A DNA stretch of 64,000 nucleotides from Gammaproteobacteria bacterium (GCA_029882915.1 JAOUJZ010000004.1:1-64000); one strand, 5' to 3'. Positions 10,528-21,760 are shown, numbered from the stretch's first letter. The notes: generated by a model not told the origin, from the letters alone. Program-made: numbers and translations.

Positions 10528-11541
10528 TTATGAGTTACTGCAGGCAATCAGTGCATCAAGTTTTTGCTGCGCTTTGCCATTATCAATGAGAGTTTGGGCT
10601 TGTTTGATTCCATCGGCCAGAGATGCAGCCAGATCAGCAGCATAAATCGCAGCGCCAGCATTAAGCACAACGATGTCTCTTGCTGCTCCTGCCTTACCAG
10701 CAAAAATATCTTTAATAATGCCTAGACTCTGCTCGGCATTATCAACAGCAAGCTGGCTAATATCATGACGCTCCAGACCAAAATCTTCTGGTCTAATGGT
10801 ATAGCTATGAATAGTGTCATTTTTAAGCTCAGCCACAAAGGTGTTAGCACCAATACTGATTTCATCGAGACCATCTTCAGCATGAACAACCAGCACATGT
10901 TTGCTGCCCAGTGTTTGTAAAACCTGCGCCATTGGCTCAACCCACTTCTTATCAAACACACCTAGCACTTGATGTTTAGCTTGTGCAGGATTAGTCAGAG
11001 GACCGAGTAGATTAAAGATTGTTCGTACCGCCATCTCACGACGTGGACCAATAGCATGTTTCATTGCGCCATGATGTTTTTGGGCAAACATGAAACCAAC
11101 TCCTATAGAGTCAATACAGTGTTTAACCTGTTCAGGAGTGATTTCTATGTTCACACCAGCGGCTTCTAATACATCTGCACTGCCTGAACTACTGCTTATT
11201 GAGCGGTTACCATGCTTGGCGACTTTGGCACCCGCAGCCGCCACTACAAACGCGCTGGCAGTGGACACATTAAACGTACTGGCACCATCACCACCGGTTC
11301 CACAGGTATCAACAACATGATCGCCTGAAATATCAACAGGAGTGGCTAGGCTTCGCATGACTTTGGCTGCGGCCGCAATTTCGGTGACTGTTTCGCCTTT
11401 CATTTGTAGGCCGACCAGAAAGCCACCAATCTGAGCCGGAGTTGCCTGGCCCGACATGATTTTGCCCATAATAGCGGTCATTTCGTCACTGGATAAATCC
11501 TGCTTTTGAATAACGGCCTTTATTGCTGTTTGCAATTCCAT
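10528..11541 (-). CDS. trpD: Anthranilate phosphoribosyltransferase
   Basis: Joins anthranilate to phosphoribosyl pyrophosphate. About 337 residues. The PRPP-binding motif GTGGDG and the following [21 protein letters not shown] are present, as are the anthranilate-site segment [19 protein letters not shown] and [22 protein letters not shown] chose the ATG at 11541 ([10 protein letters not shown]); an in-frame start at 11559 would add six residues. It follows trpG closely and is probably translated from the same message. Confidence 0.97.
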   Translation of the reverse strand: MELQTAIKAVIQKQDLSSDEMTAIMGKIMSGQATPAQIGGFLVGLQMKGETVTEIAAAAKVMRSLATPVDISGDHVVDTCGTGGDGASTFNVSTASAFVVAAAGAKVAKHGNRSISSSSGSADVLEAAGVNIEITPEQVKHCIDSIGVGFMFAQKHHGAMKHAIGPRREMAVRTIFNLLGPLTNPAQAKHQVLGVFDKKWVEPMAQVLQTLGSKHVLVVHAEDGLDEISIGANTFVAELKNDTIHSYTIRPEDFGLERHDISQLAVDNAEQSLGIIKDIFAGKAGAARDIVVLNAGAAIYAADLAASLADGIKQAQTLIDNGKAQQKLDALIACSNS

Positions 11542-11562
11542 AACAATTCTCGCTAACAATAT

Positions 11563-12141
11563 TTAACGATCAAGAAAATTCTTTAACAAGGCATGTCCTT
11601 GTTCAGTCAAGATTGATTCAGGGTGAAACTGGACTCCCTCGATGGGGAGTGTTTTGTGTTGAATACCCATTATTTCATCCAGAGTCCCATCATCATTTTG
11701 TGTCCATGCAGTGACGTCAAAGCAGTCAGGAAGTGAGTCTTTATCAATGACCAATGAATGATAACGTGTTGCTTGAACAGGATTCGACAAGTCTTTGAAA
11801 ACACCAGTATTATTGTGAAATATGGGTGATGTTTTTCCATGCATTATTTGGCGAGCATGAATGATCTTACCACCAAAAGCCTGTCCTATAGATTGATGGC
11901 CAAGGCACACGCCTAAGATAGGTTTTTTACCTGCAAAATGTTTAATCACCTGAAGTGAAATTCCTGCTTCGTTAGGTGTGCATGGTCCAGGCGAAATAAC
12001 AATATGATCAGGATTTAATGCATCAATTTCGGCAATAGTGATTTTGTCATTTCGGTACACCTGCACATCGGCGCCAAGTTCACCAAAGTATTGAACAAGG
12101 TTATAAGTGAAGGAGTCGTAGTTGTCGATCATTAACAACAT
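11563..12141 (-). CDS. trpG: Anthranilate synthase glutamine amidotransferase subunit (TrpG/PabA)
   Basis: Class I glutamine amidotransferase that supplies ammonia to TrpE. 192 residues, stand-alone form. The nucleophile is C79 in ILGVCLGHQ, with H173 and E175 of QFHPES completing the triad. In many gammaproteobacteria this subunit also serves PabB for folate synthesis, and no separate pabA is visible here. It sits 24 nt after trpE and 21 nt before trpD. Confidence 0.96.
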   Translation of the reverse strand: MLLMIDNYDSFTYNLVQYFGELGADVQVYRNDKITIAEIDALNPDHIVISPGPCTPNEAGISLQVIKHFAGKKPILGVCLGHQSIGQAFGGKIIHARQIMHGKTSPIFHNNTGVFKDLSNPVQATRYHSLVIDKDSLPDCFDVTAWTQNDDGTLDEIMGIQHKTLPIEGVQFHPESILTEQGHALLKNFLDR

Positions 12142-12165
12142 AGTGTTAGTCCAGAATTATGTGGT

Positions 12166-13656
12166 TTATGCATGTTTAGTGCTGTCCAGTCCCGCTTCGG
12201 CCATGGCGACAGCACGGAAAATTGCGCGCGCTTTATTCATGGTTTCCTGCCATTCCATTTCAGGAACAGAATCATAAACGATACCAGCACCAGCTTGAAT
12301 ATGGAGCGTCTTATCTTTGATGACTGCTGTACGAATAGCAATCGCAGTGTCCATATTCCCAGACCATGATAAATAGCCTACAGCACCAGCATAAACGCCG
12401 CGTTTAACAGGTTCAAGTTCATCTATGATTTCCATTGCTCGAACTTTAGCCGCGCCACTCACTGTACCGGCAGGGAAGGTTGCACGAAGCGCATCAATGC
12501 ATGTCATATCGGGTAATACTTTCCCTGTCACATTAGAGACAATATGCATGACGTGTGAATATCGTTCAATGACCATTTTGTCTGTCAGTTTAACCGTCCC
12601 TGTCTGACTAACACGACCGGCATCATTACGACCCAAATCAATCAGCATCAGATGTTCTGCCAGTTCTTTTGGATCAGCAAGCAGGTCCAATTCTAGTGCA
12701 TTGTCTTCTTCGGCAGTTTTACCTCGTGGGCGTGTACCAGCAATAGGACGAACAGTAACCTCATTGTCCTCCATCCTAACTAGAATTTCAGGTGAAGAGC
12801 CTACAATGTGGAAATCATCCAAATTGAGGTAATACATATACGGTGAAGGGTTTAATGTGCGTAATGCTCGATATAAATCCATGGCCTGAGCTGAGAAAGA
12901 AATCGATAAACGCTGCGACAAAACCACCTGCATGATGTCGCCATCGGTGATGTATTGTTTGGCTTTTTCAACAGCATTAATAAAACCATCATGGGTAAAA
13001 CCTGACACAAAGTCATTTTCATCGACCGTATTATGGGCTTGTGATGAGGTATAACTAGGCGTTGATTTGCGGAGTTGTAGTGTAAGTTCATCCAGACGTT
13101 GTTGCCCCTGCTGATAGGCATCATTGGTCGCTGGATCCACATGAACGATCAAAAACAATCGACCGCTTAAGTTATCAAATACAATCAGTTCATCTGACAC
13201 CATTAATAAAATGTCAGGACACTGGAGTGGGTCAGGGTTCGGACTATCACCTAAACGAGGCTCAATATAGCGCACAGTATCGTAGCCAAAATAACCAACC
13301 AGACCACCATTAAAGCGCGGTAAGCCTGTCAGGTCTGGTACTTTATATTGTTGTTTAAAGCTCTCTATCCAAGATAAAGGATCGGTTGAGCTGGTTTTTT
13401 CAATGAGTTCACCATGATGACGAACTTCAATTTGATCGCCAGTAATACGGACAACCGTTTCACTTGGCAGACCAATAATGGAGTACCGCCCCCATTTTTC
13501 ACCACCATGTACTGATTCAAACAGATAGGAGTAGGGTGCATCAGCCAGTTTCAGGTAGGTGCTTAATGGCGTGTCGAGATCTGCCAGTACGTCACGTGCT
13601 AGTGGGATGCGGTTATAGCCCTGTTGGGCTAATTGTTCAAATTCTGCCAGTTTCAT
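12166..13656 (-). CDS. trpE: Anthranilate synthase component I
   Basis: Converts chorismate plus ammonia to anthranilate. 496 residues. The N-terminal regulatory segment near 44-50 reads YLFESVHGG, the equivalent of the LLES motif that binds the tryptophan inhibitor, so feedback control is probably kept. The chorismate-binding C-terminal domain has [38 protein letters not shown] and the C-terminal [14 protein letters not shown]. It lies 11 nt after gph. No Trp-codon leader peptide precedes it, so attenuation immediately in front of trpE is unlikely. Confidence 0.97.
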   Translation of the reverse strand: MKLAEFEQLAQQGYNRIPLARDVLADLDTPLSTYLKLADAPYSYLFESVHGGEKWGRYSIIGLPSETVVRITGDQIEVRHHGELIEKTSSTDPLSWIESFKQQYKVPDLTGLPRFNGGLVGYFGYDTVRYIEPRLGDSPNPDPLQCPDILLMVSDELIVFDNLSGRLFLIVHVDPATNDAYQQGQQRLDELTLQLRKSTPSYTSSQAHNTVDENDFVSGFTHDGFINAVEKAKQYITDGDIMQVVLSQRLSISFSAQAMDLYRALRTLNPSPYMYYLNLDDFHIVGSSPEILVRMEDNEVTVRPIAGTRPRGKTAEEDNALELDLLADPKELAEHLMLIDLGRNDAGRVSQTGTVKLTDKMVIERYSHVMHIVSNVTGKVLPDMTCIDALRATFPAGTVSGAAKVRAMEIIDELEPVKRGVYAGAVGYLSWSGNMDTAIAIRTAVIKDKTLHIQAGAGIVYDSVPEMEWQETMNKARAIFRAVAMAEAGLDSTKHA

Positions 13657-13667
13657 TATGTCGTGAT

Positions 13668-14336
13668 CTAAAATAAATACTCAAGCTCTGCAAAGCTATC
13701 AATAACAGCATCAGGATTAGCGGTGCGAATATCGACACCGTGATTATAGCCATAACTCATACAAATAATTGAAAAACCAGCAGCACGAGAGGCTTTGACG
13801 TCACTGATGGAATCGCCGATCATCAAGGCGTTCTCCGGTTTAATACCAAAATATTCGGCACCATGTAACAACGGCGCTGGATCGGGTTTTTTCAAAGGCA
13901 AGGTGTCGCCACTGATCACAATTTCAAAATAATCATAAATACCCAGGTTCTTGAGAATTGGTAGGGTGAACTGTTCATCTTTATTGGTGACGCAGCCTAT
14001 GCGGATTCCTTGATCTTTTAACCATTGCAAGCCATCAGAGATATGTGGGTATAGATGACTGCGTTTGCTGGCATTATCGGCATAAAGAGCCATAAATATA
14101 GGAGCCGCTTTTGCATATAGAGCATCACTCGATTCACCATCCAGTTGGTTTATCAGTGCACGATGAATTAAACGTGGAACACCATTGCCAACCCAGTTCC
14201 TGACATTGGCTTCGCCACGAGCAGGCATGTCCATTGCCTTCATCATTTCATCGACGCACCAGGCCAGATCCGGCACGCTATCGACTAGCGTGCCATCCAG
14301 ATCGATTAGCACCATTTCTGGTTTTTTTAATGTCAC
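13668..14336 (-). CDS. gph: Phosphoglycolate phosphatase (HAD family)
   Basis: Dephosphorylates 2-phosphoglycolate arising from DNA repair or oxygenase side reactions. 222 residues. HAD motifs are in order: DLDGTLVDS (nucleophile Asp) near residue 12, [14 protein letters not shown] (Lys) and [16 protein letters not shown] (metal-binding Asp pair). It starts 4 nt after rpe and ends 11 nt before trpE. The rpe-gph-trpE order is a known gammaproteobacterial arrangement and supports Gph over other HAD phosphatases. Confidence 0.92.
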   Translation of the reverse strand: MTLKKPEMVLIDLDGTLVDSVPDLAWCVDEMMKAMDMPARGEANVRNWVGNGVPRLIHRALINQLDGESSDALYAKAAPIFMALYADNASKRSHLYPHISDGLQWLKDQGIRIGCVTNKDEQFTLPILKNLGIYDYFEIVISGDTLPLKKPDPAPLLHGAEYFGIKPENALMIGDSISDVKASRAAGFSIICMSYGYNHGVDIRTANPDAVIDSFAELEYLF

Positions 14337-14340
14337 GTGA

Positions 14341-15033
14341 TTAGATTTTTGCTTGTGCTAATTCGGCACGTAGGGCCGCAATAACCGTTTCATAATGATG
14401 TGGATCGCTAGCTTGTGCAGCACCGAATACTGCAGAACCAGCTACAAAAGTACGTGCACCGGCTTCAGCAATTTCACGGATGTTTTTGATATTAACGCCA
14501 CCATCAATTTCAAGATCGATATCATAACCACTGTCATCGATCATTTTCCGTGCTTCACGCAGCTTGTCTAATGTGTGTGGGATAAATGATTGACCACCGA
14601 AACCAGGATTCACGGACATAAGAAGAATACGATCTACTTTATCCAGAACATGTTCTGCTAATGATAATGGTGTCGCAGGGTTAAATACTAAGCCTGTTTT
14701 ACAGCCTTCATTTTTAACCAGTTGCAGGCTTCGATCAATGTGTTCTGAAGCTTCAGGATGGAAAGTGATAAAACTTGCACCGGCTTGAGCAAAATCAGGA
14801 ATGATGCGATCAACAGGTTTAACCATTAAATGAACATCAATTTCTGCAGTTACGCCATGTTTACGTAATGCATCACAAACCAATGGGCCGATAGTCAAAT
14901 TAGGGACATAGTGATTGTCCATGACGTCGAAGTGAACAATGTCAGCGCCTGAAGCCAGTACGTTATCGACTTCTTCACCCAAGCGAGCGAAGTCTGCAGA
15001 AAGAATAGATGGAGCAATTTTAAAATCAGCCAT
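14341..15033 (-). CDS. rpe: Ribulose-phosphate 3-epimerase
   Basis: Interconverts ribulose 5-phosphate and xylulose 5-phosphate in the pentose phosphate pathway. In a methylotroph it would also feed the ribulose monophosphate cycle. About 230 residues of TIM barrel: [16 protein letters not shown] at the N-terminus, [41 protein letters not shown] and EIDGGVN carry the metal-binding His and Asp residues. The ATG at 15033 has AGAG eight bases upstream, so I prefer it to the in-frame GTG at 15042. It is the first gene of the rpe-gph-trp operon. Confidence 0.97.
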   Translation of the reverse strand: MADFKIAPSILSADFARLGEEVDNVLASGADIVHFDVMDNHYVPNLTIGPLVCDALRKHGVTAEIDVHLMVKPVDRIIPDFAQAGASFITFHPEASEHIDRSLQLVKNEGCKTGLVFNPATPLSLAEHVLDKVDRILLMSVNPGFGGQSFIPHTLDKLREARKMIDDSGYDIDLEIDGGVNIKNIREIAEAGARTFVAGSAVFGAAQASDPHHYETVIAALRAELAQAKI

Positions 15034-15135
15034 AGTAGTCACTCTAAATTAGTTAATGTTGATAGTTATGAATTAAAACCCGATACTTTACCGCATGTGA
15101 TTGCTTTTTTCAGCTTTTGTAATTAACTGCAGCTG

Positions 15136-15141
15136 ATTATA
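15136..15141 (-). promoter_or_regulatory. Candidate -10 element for the rpe-gph-trp operon
   Basis: The minus strand reads TATAAT here, about 100 nt before the rpe start. The -35 region (roughly 16-17 bases further upstream) is poor, with only the final ACA matching at best. The same stretch read on the plus strand could serve the divergent DUF3530 gene. The roughly 100-nt leader to rpe shows no tryptophan-rich peptide. Confidence 0.35.
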
Positions 15142-15178
15142 CTTAATGCTAGATTAATGTACGCATAATTGAAGGAAT

Positions 15179-16123
15179 ATGTTGGTGAAACGATTTCAAG
15201 CTATTTGTTTAGGTCTACTGTTTGCTGCTTGGCTTCCGCTGCCAGCTATTGCAGCACCAGAGGATGTCTCAGCAGCGACGGATGAAGAAACGACGTCAGA
15301 AGATGTTGATACCAGTAGTCCTGAAACCATTATGTTACGACACGTGAGTTCTGTTGATGGTTTTCAGTCAATAACTGTTGTGGATAAAGAGATAGATGCG
15401 ACTTATATTGAAGAAACGTATGGCATACAACATGGTGCGATAGTTTTACTACATGAGCAAGGTGACAATATTGACAGTCAAAGCATTATTACATCACTGC
15501 GTCATCAATTGCCTGAATTTGGTTGGTCAACATTGACCCTAGCATTAGACTTTCCGATTGAATCGAATATTTTTCTGTCAGTTGCGCATGAAAAGAATGC
15601 CAGTGATGCTGCTGGAGACGAAGAACAAGGCAGTGAAACAACAGTAGAACCTGATCAAGCTGCGGCTTCTGAGAGCGAAAATGATGCCGAACCAGAATCA
15701 TTGCCACCTATCTCAAACCTGCAAAGAATGGAAGCTGCTCTGGAGTTTTTGAAAGCGAAAGGTACAAAACGTATTGTGTTTTTAGGACATGGTGCAGGCG
15801 GTGCTTTAGCAGTTGAACTACTGGGTGAGATTACCACTCCTATTTCAGCTTTAATTTTGCTTGGAACACCAGCATTGCCTACTGATGATATTTTCAATCC
15901 TATGCGACAACCCATTTTTGATGTTTATGGTGACAATGATATTGATGGTGTGGCTGCTGGAGTTAAACATAGAAAAACTCTTATGAAACGTGCGAAAGAC
16001 AATAGATATCAAGCTCGTAAAGTGTTTGGAGCAGATCATGATTTTCACGGTATTCAGCCGATATTGGCATCAATTATTCGAGGCTGGTTGAATACAACCT
16101 TTGTGGAAAAGGATAAAAAGTAA
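15179..16123 (+). CDS. DUF3530 family secreted protein, alpha/beta-hydrolase-like
   Basis: 314 residues with a clear signal peptide (MLVKRFQAICLGLLFAAWLPLPAIAAP), so probably periplasmic. Two acidic low-complexity stretches follow, near residues 27-47 and 141-178. The C-terminal half contains a nucleophile-elbow-like GHGAGGALA near residue 203 and a late ADHDF that may supply the histidine. However, the elbow has Ala where a Ser nucleophile would sit, so activity is uncertain. DUF3530 has no established function. GAAGG lies 3 nt before the ATG. It is the first gene of a five-gene run, 2 nt before the next gene. Confidence 0.8.
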   Translation: MLVKRFQAICLGLLFAAWLPLPAIAAPEDVSAATDEETTSEDVDTSSPETIMLRHVSSVDGFQSITVVDKEIDATYIEETYGIQHGAIVLLHEQGDNIDSQSIITSLRHQLPEFGWSTLTLALDFPIESNIFLSVAHEKNASDAAGDEEQGSETTVEPDQAAASESENDAEPESLPPISNLQRMEAALEFLKAKGTKRIVFLGHGAGGALAVELLGEITTPISALILLGTPALPTDDIFNPMRQPIFDVYGDNDIDGVAAGVKHRKTLMKRAKDNRYQARKVFGADHDFHGIQPILASIIRGWLNTTFVEKDKK

Positions 16124-16125
16124 TA

Positions 16126-16932
16126 ATGCGCCTTTATTACGATGGTTTAGTTGTCCATCAATCACATTCTGATGATGGCGTCATTGAGGTAGTAGATCTG
16201 GGCGATACCCGTTCATTACATTTTGGTACTTTTCCACGACAAAGCAGCATGTCCTTGCGCACACCTCATACATTGGAACTAACCTATACTGAGGCCATGA
16301 TGGCTTGTTTATTGTTAAACCCTAATCCAGAGAGAATATTGGTAGTTGGATTAGGTGGTGGTTCGCTGGTTAAGTTTTTATTACATCACTATCCCGATTG
16401 TGTGATCGATGTGGTTGAATATAGACAAGACGTCATCAAGGTAGCGCACGGTTATTTTAACGTGCCTGAAAATGATCTTCGATTGAATATACATATCGGT
16501 GATGGTTACCTGTTTGTGAAAGAGCAGTATTATCAGGCTGATACCAGCTATGATTTGTTATTAGTTGATGCCTATGATCATGTTGGTATGGCTTCCAGTG
16601 TTGGAGTACAAGCTTTTTTTGATGCCTGCGCAGGCTTATTAACACAGCAAGGTGTGATGAGTATCAATTTGTGGGGAAGTGATCGCCCTTTATTCAATCA
16701 AACTATGGATCGTATTAATCAAAGTTTTGAAGGTAGAACACTGGCTTTGCCGGTGGAGAATAAAGGCAATGTAATTGGTTTGGCGACCAAGCATACTGTT
16801 ACCCAAGCATCGTTAAAAAAATTAAAAGCATCCGTTGAACAACAAGAATTACGGCTTAACATTAATTTACCAAAATCATTACAGGCTCTGACACACCAGA
16901 ATCGATCTTTCATCAGTCGGTTATTTAGCTAA
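16126..16932 (+). CDS. Spermidine synthase-like methyltransferase-fold protein
   Basis: 268 residues of the spermine/spermidine synthase superfamily. The nucleotide-binding motif ILVVGLGGGSLVKFL lies near residue 70, followed by VVEYRQDVIKVA (acidic residue for the ribose) and LLVDAYDHVGMA near the substrate-binding Asp. The N-terminal tetramerisation barrel is short compared with SpeE, and there is no speD nearby. Polyamine synthesis is therefore possible but not proven; a propylamine transfer to another acceptor is equally open. The stop overlaps the antiporter start by one base (TAATG). Confidence 0.8.
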   Translation: MRLYYDGLVVHQSHSDDGVIEVVDLGDTRSLHFGTFPRQSSMSLRTPHTLELTYTEAMMACLLLNPNPERILVVGLGGGSLVKFLLHHYPDCVIDVVEYRQDVIKVAHGYFNVPENDLRLNIHIGDGYLFVKEQYYQADTSYDLLLVDAYDHVGMASSVGVQAFFDACAGLLTQQGVMSINLWGSDRPLFNQTMDRINQSFEGRTLALPVENKGNVIGLATKHTVTQASLKKLKASVEQQELRLNINLPKSLQALTHQNRSFISRLFS

Positions 16933-18113
16933 TGTCTCATTCACCGCTACTCATGTTGGGCTTGTTGTTAGTCAGCGGTTTATTAATGAGTTTGCTTGCT
17001 TCTCGGATCAATATGCCACGCATCGCGGCATATGCCATTGCTGGTTTGATTTGGTCTGAAGACTTATTAGGCGGTGTATTAGCATTGGATATGACAGAGT
17101 GGTCACAGCCACTCACTGCCATTTCCTTAGCAATTATTGCTTACATAATTGGTGGTTCGATAACGTTTGAACAATTGCGTCGCTTAGGCAAAGTCATTAC
17201 CTTTTGTACCTTGGGCGAATCATTGGGTGGGGTATTTGCTGTCATTTTGGCAGTTTACTTCTATCAGCCTGTTATTGATGGTTCTGTCTGGGTGTTAGCT
17301 GCTGTATTAGGGGTGTTAGCAACCACGACAGCCCCTGCAGCTACCGTAGCTGTCATCCATCAATACCGAGCAAAAGGGCCTCTAACCACTTCATTGTTAG
17401 GGGTGGTTGCACTGGATGATGTTTTTGGCGTGATTTTATTTTCTCTGATGTTGGTACTGGTGACTGGCACTAGTTTCAATGATGCTGCTATCAGTTCGGG
17501 AATAGAGATCTTCGGTGGAGTAGGGCTTGGTGTTGTTATTGGCTGGTTACTGGCCTTTTTGGGACACAAGGTTCGTAATCAAAGTTTTTTATTACCCATG
17601 GTGCTTGCAGCTTTGTTACTCAGTCAGGGTGTTGCCGAATGGTGGCATGTTTCACCCTTGTTAACTGCAATGGCCATTGGTTTTAGTGCTCGTTCGGTTT
17701 ATATATCGGGGGGAGAACGTCTGTTTGCACCAGTCGAATATTTGGAAGAACTGGTGTTTATTCTTTTTTTCACCTTGGCTGGTGCACATTTTAAATTATC
17801 GTTATTCCTGCAGGCTATTGATTTGGTGGTCATTTATATCTTTGCCCGCGTCATAGGAAAAATGATTGGGATCCGTATTGCAGCAAGGTTGAGTCGAGCA
17901 CCTGTAGTGGTGGCAAATTATCTGGGATTTGGAGTGATTCCACAGGCAGGTATTGCTATAGGTCTGGCACTTTCATTACTGCATCGTCCTGAAGTGCAGG
18001 ATATCGCTTTATTAGCGCTCAATGTTATATTGGCGAGCACATTGATTTATGAAGTATTGGGTCCGTTTGCGACACGTTACGCAATATTCAAGGCCGGTGA
18101 GGCAAAACTATGA
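16932..18113 (+). CDS. Cation/proton antiporter (CPA2-type), membrane domain only
   Basis: 393 residues with about 11-13 hydrophobic helices. It resembles the transmembrane domain of Kef/NapA-type sodium or potassium/proton exchangers. Features include SRINMPRIAAYAIAGLIW in the first helices, TTTAPAATVAVIHQY with broken-helix character, and VVALDDVFGVILFS, where the Asp pair fits the ion-binding site. There is no C-terminal TrkA-N domain. Instead, a separate CBS-domain protein follows with a 4-nt overlap, which suggests a detached regulatory subunit. The ion is not predictable from sequence. Confidence 0.85.
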   Translation: MSHSPLLMLGLLLVSGLLMSLLASRINMPRIAAYAIAGLIWSEDLLGGVLALDMTEWSQPLTAISLAIIAYIIGGSITFEQLRRLGKVITFCTLGESLGGVFAVILAVYFYQPVIDGSVWVLAAVLGVLATTTAPAATVAVIHQYRAKGPLTTSLLGVVALDDVFGVILFSLMLVLVTGTSFNDAAISSGIEIFGGVGLGVVIGWLLAFLGHKVRNQSFLLPMVLAALLLSQGVAEWWHVSPLLTAMAIGFSARSVYISGGERLFAPVEYLEELVFILFFTLAGAHFKLSLFLQAIDLVVIYIFARVIGKMIGIRIAARLSRAPVVVANYLGFGVIPQAGIAIGLALSLLHRPEVQDIALLALNVILASTLIYEVLGPFATRYAIFKAGEAKL

Positions 18114-18550
18114 CAGAACAAGATTTTGCTCATATTTTCGTATCAGAGTGGTTGAGTCTCCATCCTGAAACACCGGTAGTGGTCGCTGGAAAAACTCCCA
18201 TGCGCGAAGTGGCGTTAACGTTGTTAGCTAATAATAGTCGAGATGCCTATATCGTTGATGAAAACAATAAAGTGTTGGGGCATTTGAGTTTTGGCAAAAT
18301 GACGAATCATTTGTTGTCAGAACACCGTCCAATCCATACTCACAGGCAATTATTCGCACGAGTAACTGATCCGACAGCAGAAGAGGTGATGGACCCTCAT
18401 TTTGCATATGCACGTTGTGATGAATCGTTATGTGAAGTTATTCACCGACAATTGGAACGGGATGTTGATACTTTAGTTGTTTTGGCAGAAGATAATACTT
18501 TGTTAGGTTCAGTGAGTCTTAGGGATTTAGTTGCGGAAAGTTTGAAATGA
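18110..18550 (+). CDS. CBS-domain protein
   Basis: 146 residues made of two CBS motifs (about 20-65 and 85-146), a module that binds adenine nucleotides and usually regulates a partner. DAYIVDENNKVLGHLSFGKM and DTLVVLAEDNTLLGSVSLRDLV are the two nucleotide-site strands. It overlaps the antiporter upstream (ATGA) and the L,D-transpeptidase downstream (ATGA). Its likely partner is the antiporter, by position only. Confidence 0.82.
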   Translation: MTEQDFAHIFVSEWLSLHPETPVVVAGKTPMREVALTLLANNSRDAYIVDENNKVLGHLSFGKMTNHLLSEHRPIHTHRQLFARVTDPTAEEVMDPHFAYARCDESLCEVIHRQLERDVDTLVVLAEDNTLLGSVSLRDLVAESLK

Positions 18551-19113
18551 AAACTGTTTTAGCTATTAATATTGTTGTTGGCAGCCTTCTTTTCTCATTC
18601 TTACATAGCGCTACTGCAAGCGAAACAATCGAATTAGTACTGTTGCGGTCTGAACATAAGCTGATGGTAAAACAGGGTGACAATGTTTTACGTACATTCA
18701 AAGTCGCCTTGGGCAGTGCGGGAAGAAAGGCCAAGCAAAGGGAAGGCGATCATGCCACACCTAAAGGCCAGTATGCGATAACTAAAGTACGTGACAGTGA
18801 TCGATTTCATTTGTTTTTACAGCTCAATTATCCAAACATGGATGATGCTAAAAGAGCGTTAAAAAATCACCTGATTAGTCGAGAGCAATACCAGAGTATT
18901 CTCGAGGCTCATTTTTTTGGTAGGCTTCCCCCACAAAATACCGCATTAGGTGGAGCGATTGGTATCCACGGCATAGGGCGGGAAACAAAAAATAAACTGG
19001 AAATTCACCAGATCGCTGACTGGACACAAGGTTGTATAGCCTTACGCAATAGTGAAGTTGAAGAATTAAGCCGTTTTGTACATATTGGCACTCCCGTTAT
19101 TATTGTCGATTAA
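18547..19113 (+). CDS. L,D-transpeptidase family protein (YkuD domain, YafK-like)
   Basis: 188 residues with a cleavable-looking signal peptide (hydrophobic stretch 4-20, then TASE). The YkuD domain includes GDHATPKGQY and, at the C-terminus, IGIHGIGRE followed by TQGCIALRN, which supplies the catalytic His and Cys. Such enzymes crosslink peptidoglycan, attach lipoproteins or (in the YafK/DpaA branch) detach Lpp. The pattern looks most like the YafK branch, but the exact reaction cannot be assigned. It is the last gene of the five-gene run. Confidence 0.85.
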   Translation: MKTVLAINIVVGSLLFSFLHSATASETIELVLLRSEHKLMVKQGDNVLRTFKVALGSAGRKAKQREGDHATPKGQYAITKVRDSDRFHLFLQLNYPNMDDAKRALKNHLISREQYQSILEAHFFGRLPPQNTALGGAIGIHGIGRETKNKLEIHQIADWTQGCIALRNSEVEELSRFVHIGTPVIIVD

Positions 19114-19225
19114 CACTTCTTACATTCACTGGCCTCTCAATAGCCAAATATAGTTTTCTCAGATACTTGCTTGAATTTGTTAGAATACACGGCTGAGTTT
19201 ACTGCACACGTTGCACAGAGGTCTT

Positions 19226-21418
19226 ATGCAAGCCGCACCTGATATTTTTTCCTATCGTAAGTTTTGGGCACACCGATTTGGTGTAGCTCCTCAATTGCCC
19301 ATGTCACGTGAGGAAATGGATGAGCTTGGCTGGGATTCCTGTGACGTTATTCTGGTTACCGGAGATGCATACGTAGATCATCCGAGTTTTGGTATGGCGT
19401 TGATTGGTCGACTTATAGAAGCGCAAGGCTTTCGTGTCGGTATCATTTCACAGCCCGACTGGACCAGTGCCGACGACTTTAAACAGTTGGGTAAGCCCAA
19501 TCTGTTTTTTGGTGTTACCGGCGGCAATATGGATTCAATGGTTAACCGCTATACGTCAGATCGTCGTATTCGTAGCAATGATGCTTATACTGCTGACGGT
19601 GAGGGAGGAAAACGACCTGACCGTTGTGTTGTGGCTTATAGCCAGCGTTGTCGTGAAGCGTTTAAAGGTGTTCCGATCATTATTGGTGGCATTGAGGCCA
19701 GTCTGCGTCGTATTGCACATTTTGATTACTGGTCTGAAAAAGTACGTCGTTCGGTGATTATGGATTCCAAGGCCGATTTGCTGGTTTATGGTAATGGTGA
19801 ACGGCAGGTGGTAGACATTGCTCATCGTTTGGCTGCTGGCGAGCCGGTTTCTGAATTAACAGATATTCGTGGAACAGCATTTGTCACCAAGCACGGTCAA
19901 CGTGAGGGCTGGTGGGAGAAAGATTCAACTAGTGTTGATACACCGGGCAAAGTGAATCCACCGATTGATCCTTATGAAATGAAAACCACCACCAGTTGTG
20001 ATCAATCTCAGGAACAAAACTCAATAGCTGATGGTGCTCAGATCATTCATTTCAAACGTGCTGAAATCCAGGACAAGGCACACACGGTTGTTCGATTGCC
20101 CAGTTATCATTTGGTCAAAGATGATACGGTATTGTATGCCCATACATCACGGATCCTGCATCTGGAAACCAATCCTGGTAATGCATTAGCTTTGGTTCAA
20201 CAGCATGGTGAGCGTGATGTATGGCTTAACCCACCACCAATTCCATTAACTACCGAAGAAATGGATGGCGTATTTGATTTGCCATACAGTCGTGTTGCAC
20301 ATAAGCAATACGGTGACAAAAACATTCCTGCTTATGAAATGATCCGTTTTTCGGTCAATATCATGCGAGGTTGTTTTGGTGGTTGTACCTTCTGTTCTAT
20401 TACTGAACATGAAGGACGGATTATTCAAAGCCGATCTGAAGATTCGATCATTAAAGAAGTGGAAGCCATTCGTGATACGACACCGGGCTTTACGGGTGTG
20501 ATTTCAGATTTGGGTGGCCCGACAGCCAATATGTATCGGCTTGCATGTAAGAGCGAAGAAATTGAAGCCAGTTGTCGTCGCTTGTCCTGTGTTTACCCTG
20601 GGATCTGTAAAAATCTTAATACAGACCACACGCCATTGATCAATCTTTATCGTCGCGCTCGATCATTGCCGGGCATTAAAAAGATCTTGATTGCATCAGG
20701 ATTACGATACGATCTAGCGGTGTTATCACCTGATTATGTCAAAGAACTGGTGACCCATCATGTTGGTGGTTATTTGAAAATCGCCCCTGAACACACGGAA
20801 GAAGGGCCGTTACATCAAATGATGAAGCCGGGTATTGGCACCTATGACAAGTTTAAAGCTATGTTCGACAAGTACTCAAAAGCAGCTGGCAAAGAACAGT
20901 ATTTGATTCCATATTTTATCGCTGCTCATCCAGGCACTACCGATAAGGATATGATGAATCTTGCCATCTGGCTGAAACGCAATGGTTTTCGCGCTGATCA
21001 GGTTCAAGCCTATTTGCCATCACCGATGTCAGCGGCTGCCGCTATGTATCACTCGGGCAAAGACACCTTGCACAAAGTACGGCGCAAAGGTGGGGATATA
21101 GTGGTTCCTAAAGGCATTAAAGTCAGGCGTTTGCATAAGGCCTTTTTGCGTTACCACGATCCTGAAAACTGGCCGATGTTACGAGAAGCCTTGCAAAAAA
21201 TGGGTCGAGCCGATTTGATTGGCAATGGTAAAAAACATTTGATTCCAGCATGGCAACCAGCAGGTACCGGCGGTCAGAGTGAAGGCAGTCGTGTCACTCG
21301 CAAAGCGAACAGACCTAATGGGGAAAAACTGTCTTCAAATGGAAAAAGTTTTCGTACTCAACATGTACGAAATTCAACGAAACCTAAGCCCAAAGCTGCT
21401 AAAAGAAATCGTCGTTAG
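19226..21418 (+). CDS. YgiQ family radical SAM protein
   Basis: About 730 residues. The radical SAM cluster motif CxxxCxxC is in [13 protein letters not shown] near residue 390, and the N-terminal B12-binding-like region is [12 protein letters not shown]...[14 protein letters not shown]. The family segments [16 protein letters not shown] and [17 protein letters not shown] are intact. The C-terminal 60 residues are basic and low in complexity. The reaction is not known. I chose the ATG at 19226 because AGAGG lies just upstream; a TTG at 19211 is the alternative. A TAGAAT at 19178-19183 could be the -10. Confidence 0.93.
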   Translation: MQAAPDIFSYRKFWAHRFGVAPQLPMSREEMDELGWDSCDVILVTGDAYVDHPSFGMALIGRLIEAQGFRVGIISQPDWTSADDFKQLGKPNLFFGVTGGNMDSMVNRYTSDRRIRSNDAYTADGEGGKRPDRCVVAYSQRCREAFKGVPIIIGGIEASLRRIAHFDYWSEKVRRSVIMDSKADLLVYGNGERQVVDIAHRLAAGEPVSELTDIRGTAFVTKHGQREGWWEKDSTSVDTPGKVNPPIDPYEMKTTTSCDQSQEQNSIADGAQIIHFKRAEIQDKAHTVVRLPSYHLVKDDTVLYAHTSRILHLETNPGNALALVQQHGERDVWLNPPPIPLTTEEMDGVFDLPYSRVAHKQYGDKNIPAYEMIRFSVNIMRGCFGGCTFCSITEHEGRIIQSRSEDSIIKEVEAIRDTTPGFTGVISDLGGPTANMYRLACKSEEIEASCRRLSCVYPGICKNLNTDHTPLINLYRRARSLPGIKKILIASGLRYDLAVLSPDYVKELVTHHVGGYLKIAPEHTEEGPLHQMMKPGIGTYDKFKAMFDKYSKAAGKEQYLIPYFIAAHPGTTDKDMMNLAIWLKRNGFRADQVQAYLPSPMSAAAAMYHSGKDTLHKVRRKGGDIVVPKGIKVRRLHKAFLRYHDPENWPMLREALQKMGRADLIGNGKKHLIPAWQPAGTGGQSEGSRVTRKANRPNGEKLSSNGKSFRTQHVRNSTKPKPKAAKRNRR

Positions 21419-21650
21419 CATCAGCCAGCAGGTATAAGCGATCAAATTCCTGTTCCAGCGTGTTATTGGGTAGATCCTCACCAACACGGCTATACCAGTA
21501 ACTGGCATTACCAAGATCGCCTTCTTCACGATGTAAATAGCCGTGAATCAGGCAGGCGAGTTCATCGTGATAATCCTGGATTAGCTGGTGTGCACCATTC
21601 CAGTCTCCCTGAGCGGCAAGATCCAGTGCTTCTATGTGTTCAGATGCCAT
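21399..21650 (-). CDS. Small conserved protein with a TPR-like repeat, function unknown
   Basis: 83 residues, acidic, with no signal peptide. It resembles a family of short proteins with a single tetratricopeptide-like helix pair, carrying the pattern [15 protein letters not shown] and then [19 protein letters not shown]. No function is assigned. Its 3' end overlaps the ygiQ-like gene by 20 nt in the opposite orientation. The protein-like composition and family pattern make it more than a shadow of ygiQ. Confidence 0.7.
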   Translation of the reverse strand: MASEHIEALDLAAQGDWNGAHQLIQDYHDELACLIHGYLHREEGDLGNASYWYSRVGEDLPNNTLEQEFDRLYLLADANDDFF

Positions 21651-21760
21651 GACTATGTCTCATAAATGATTGGACAATTGTATGGTAATACAGGAGTAGA
21701 ATAAGGGGAAAGAGTGAAAGAGCGTTACAGTCTGGTTAAAAATAGTAATTTTGCAGATAT

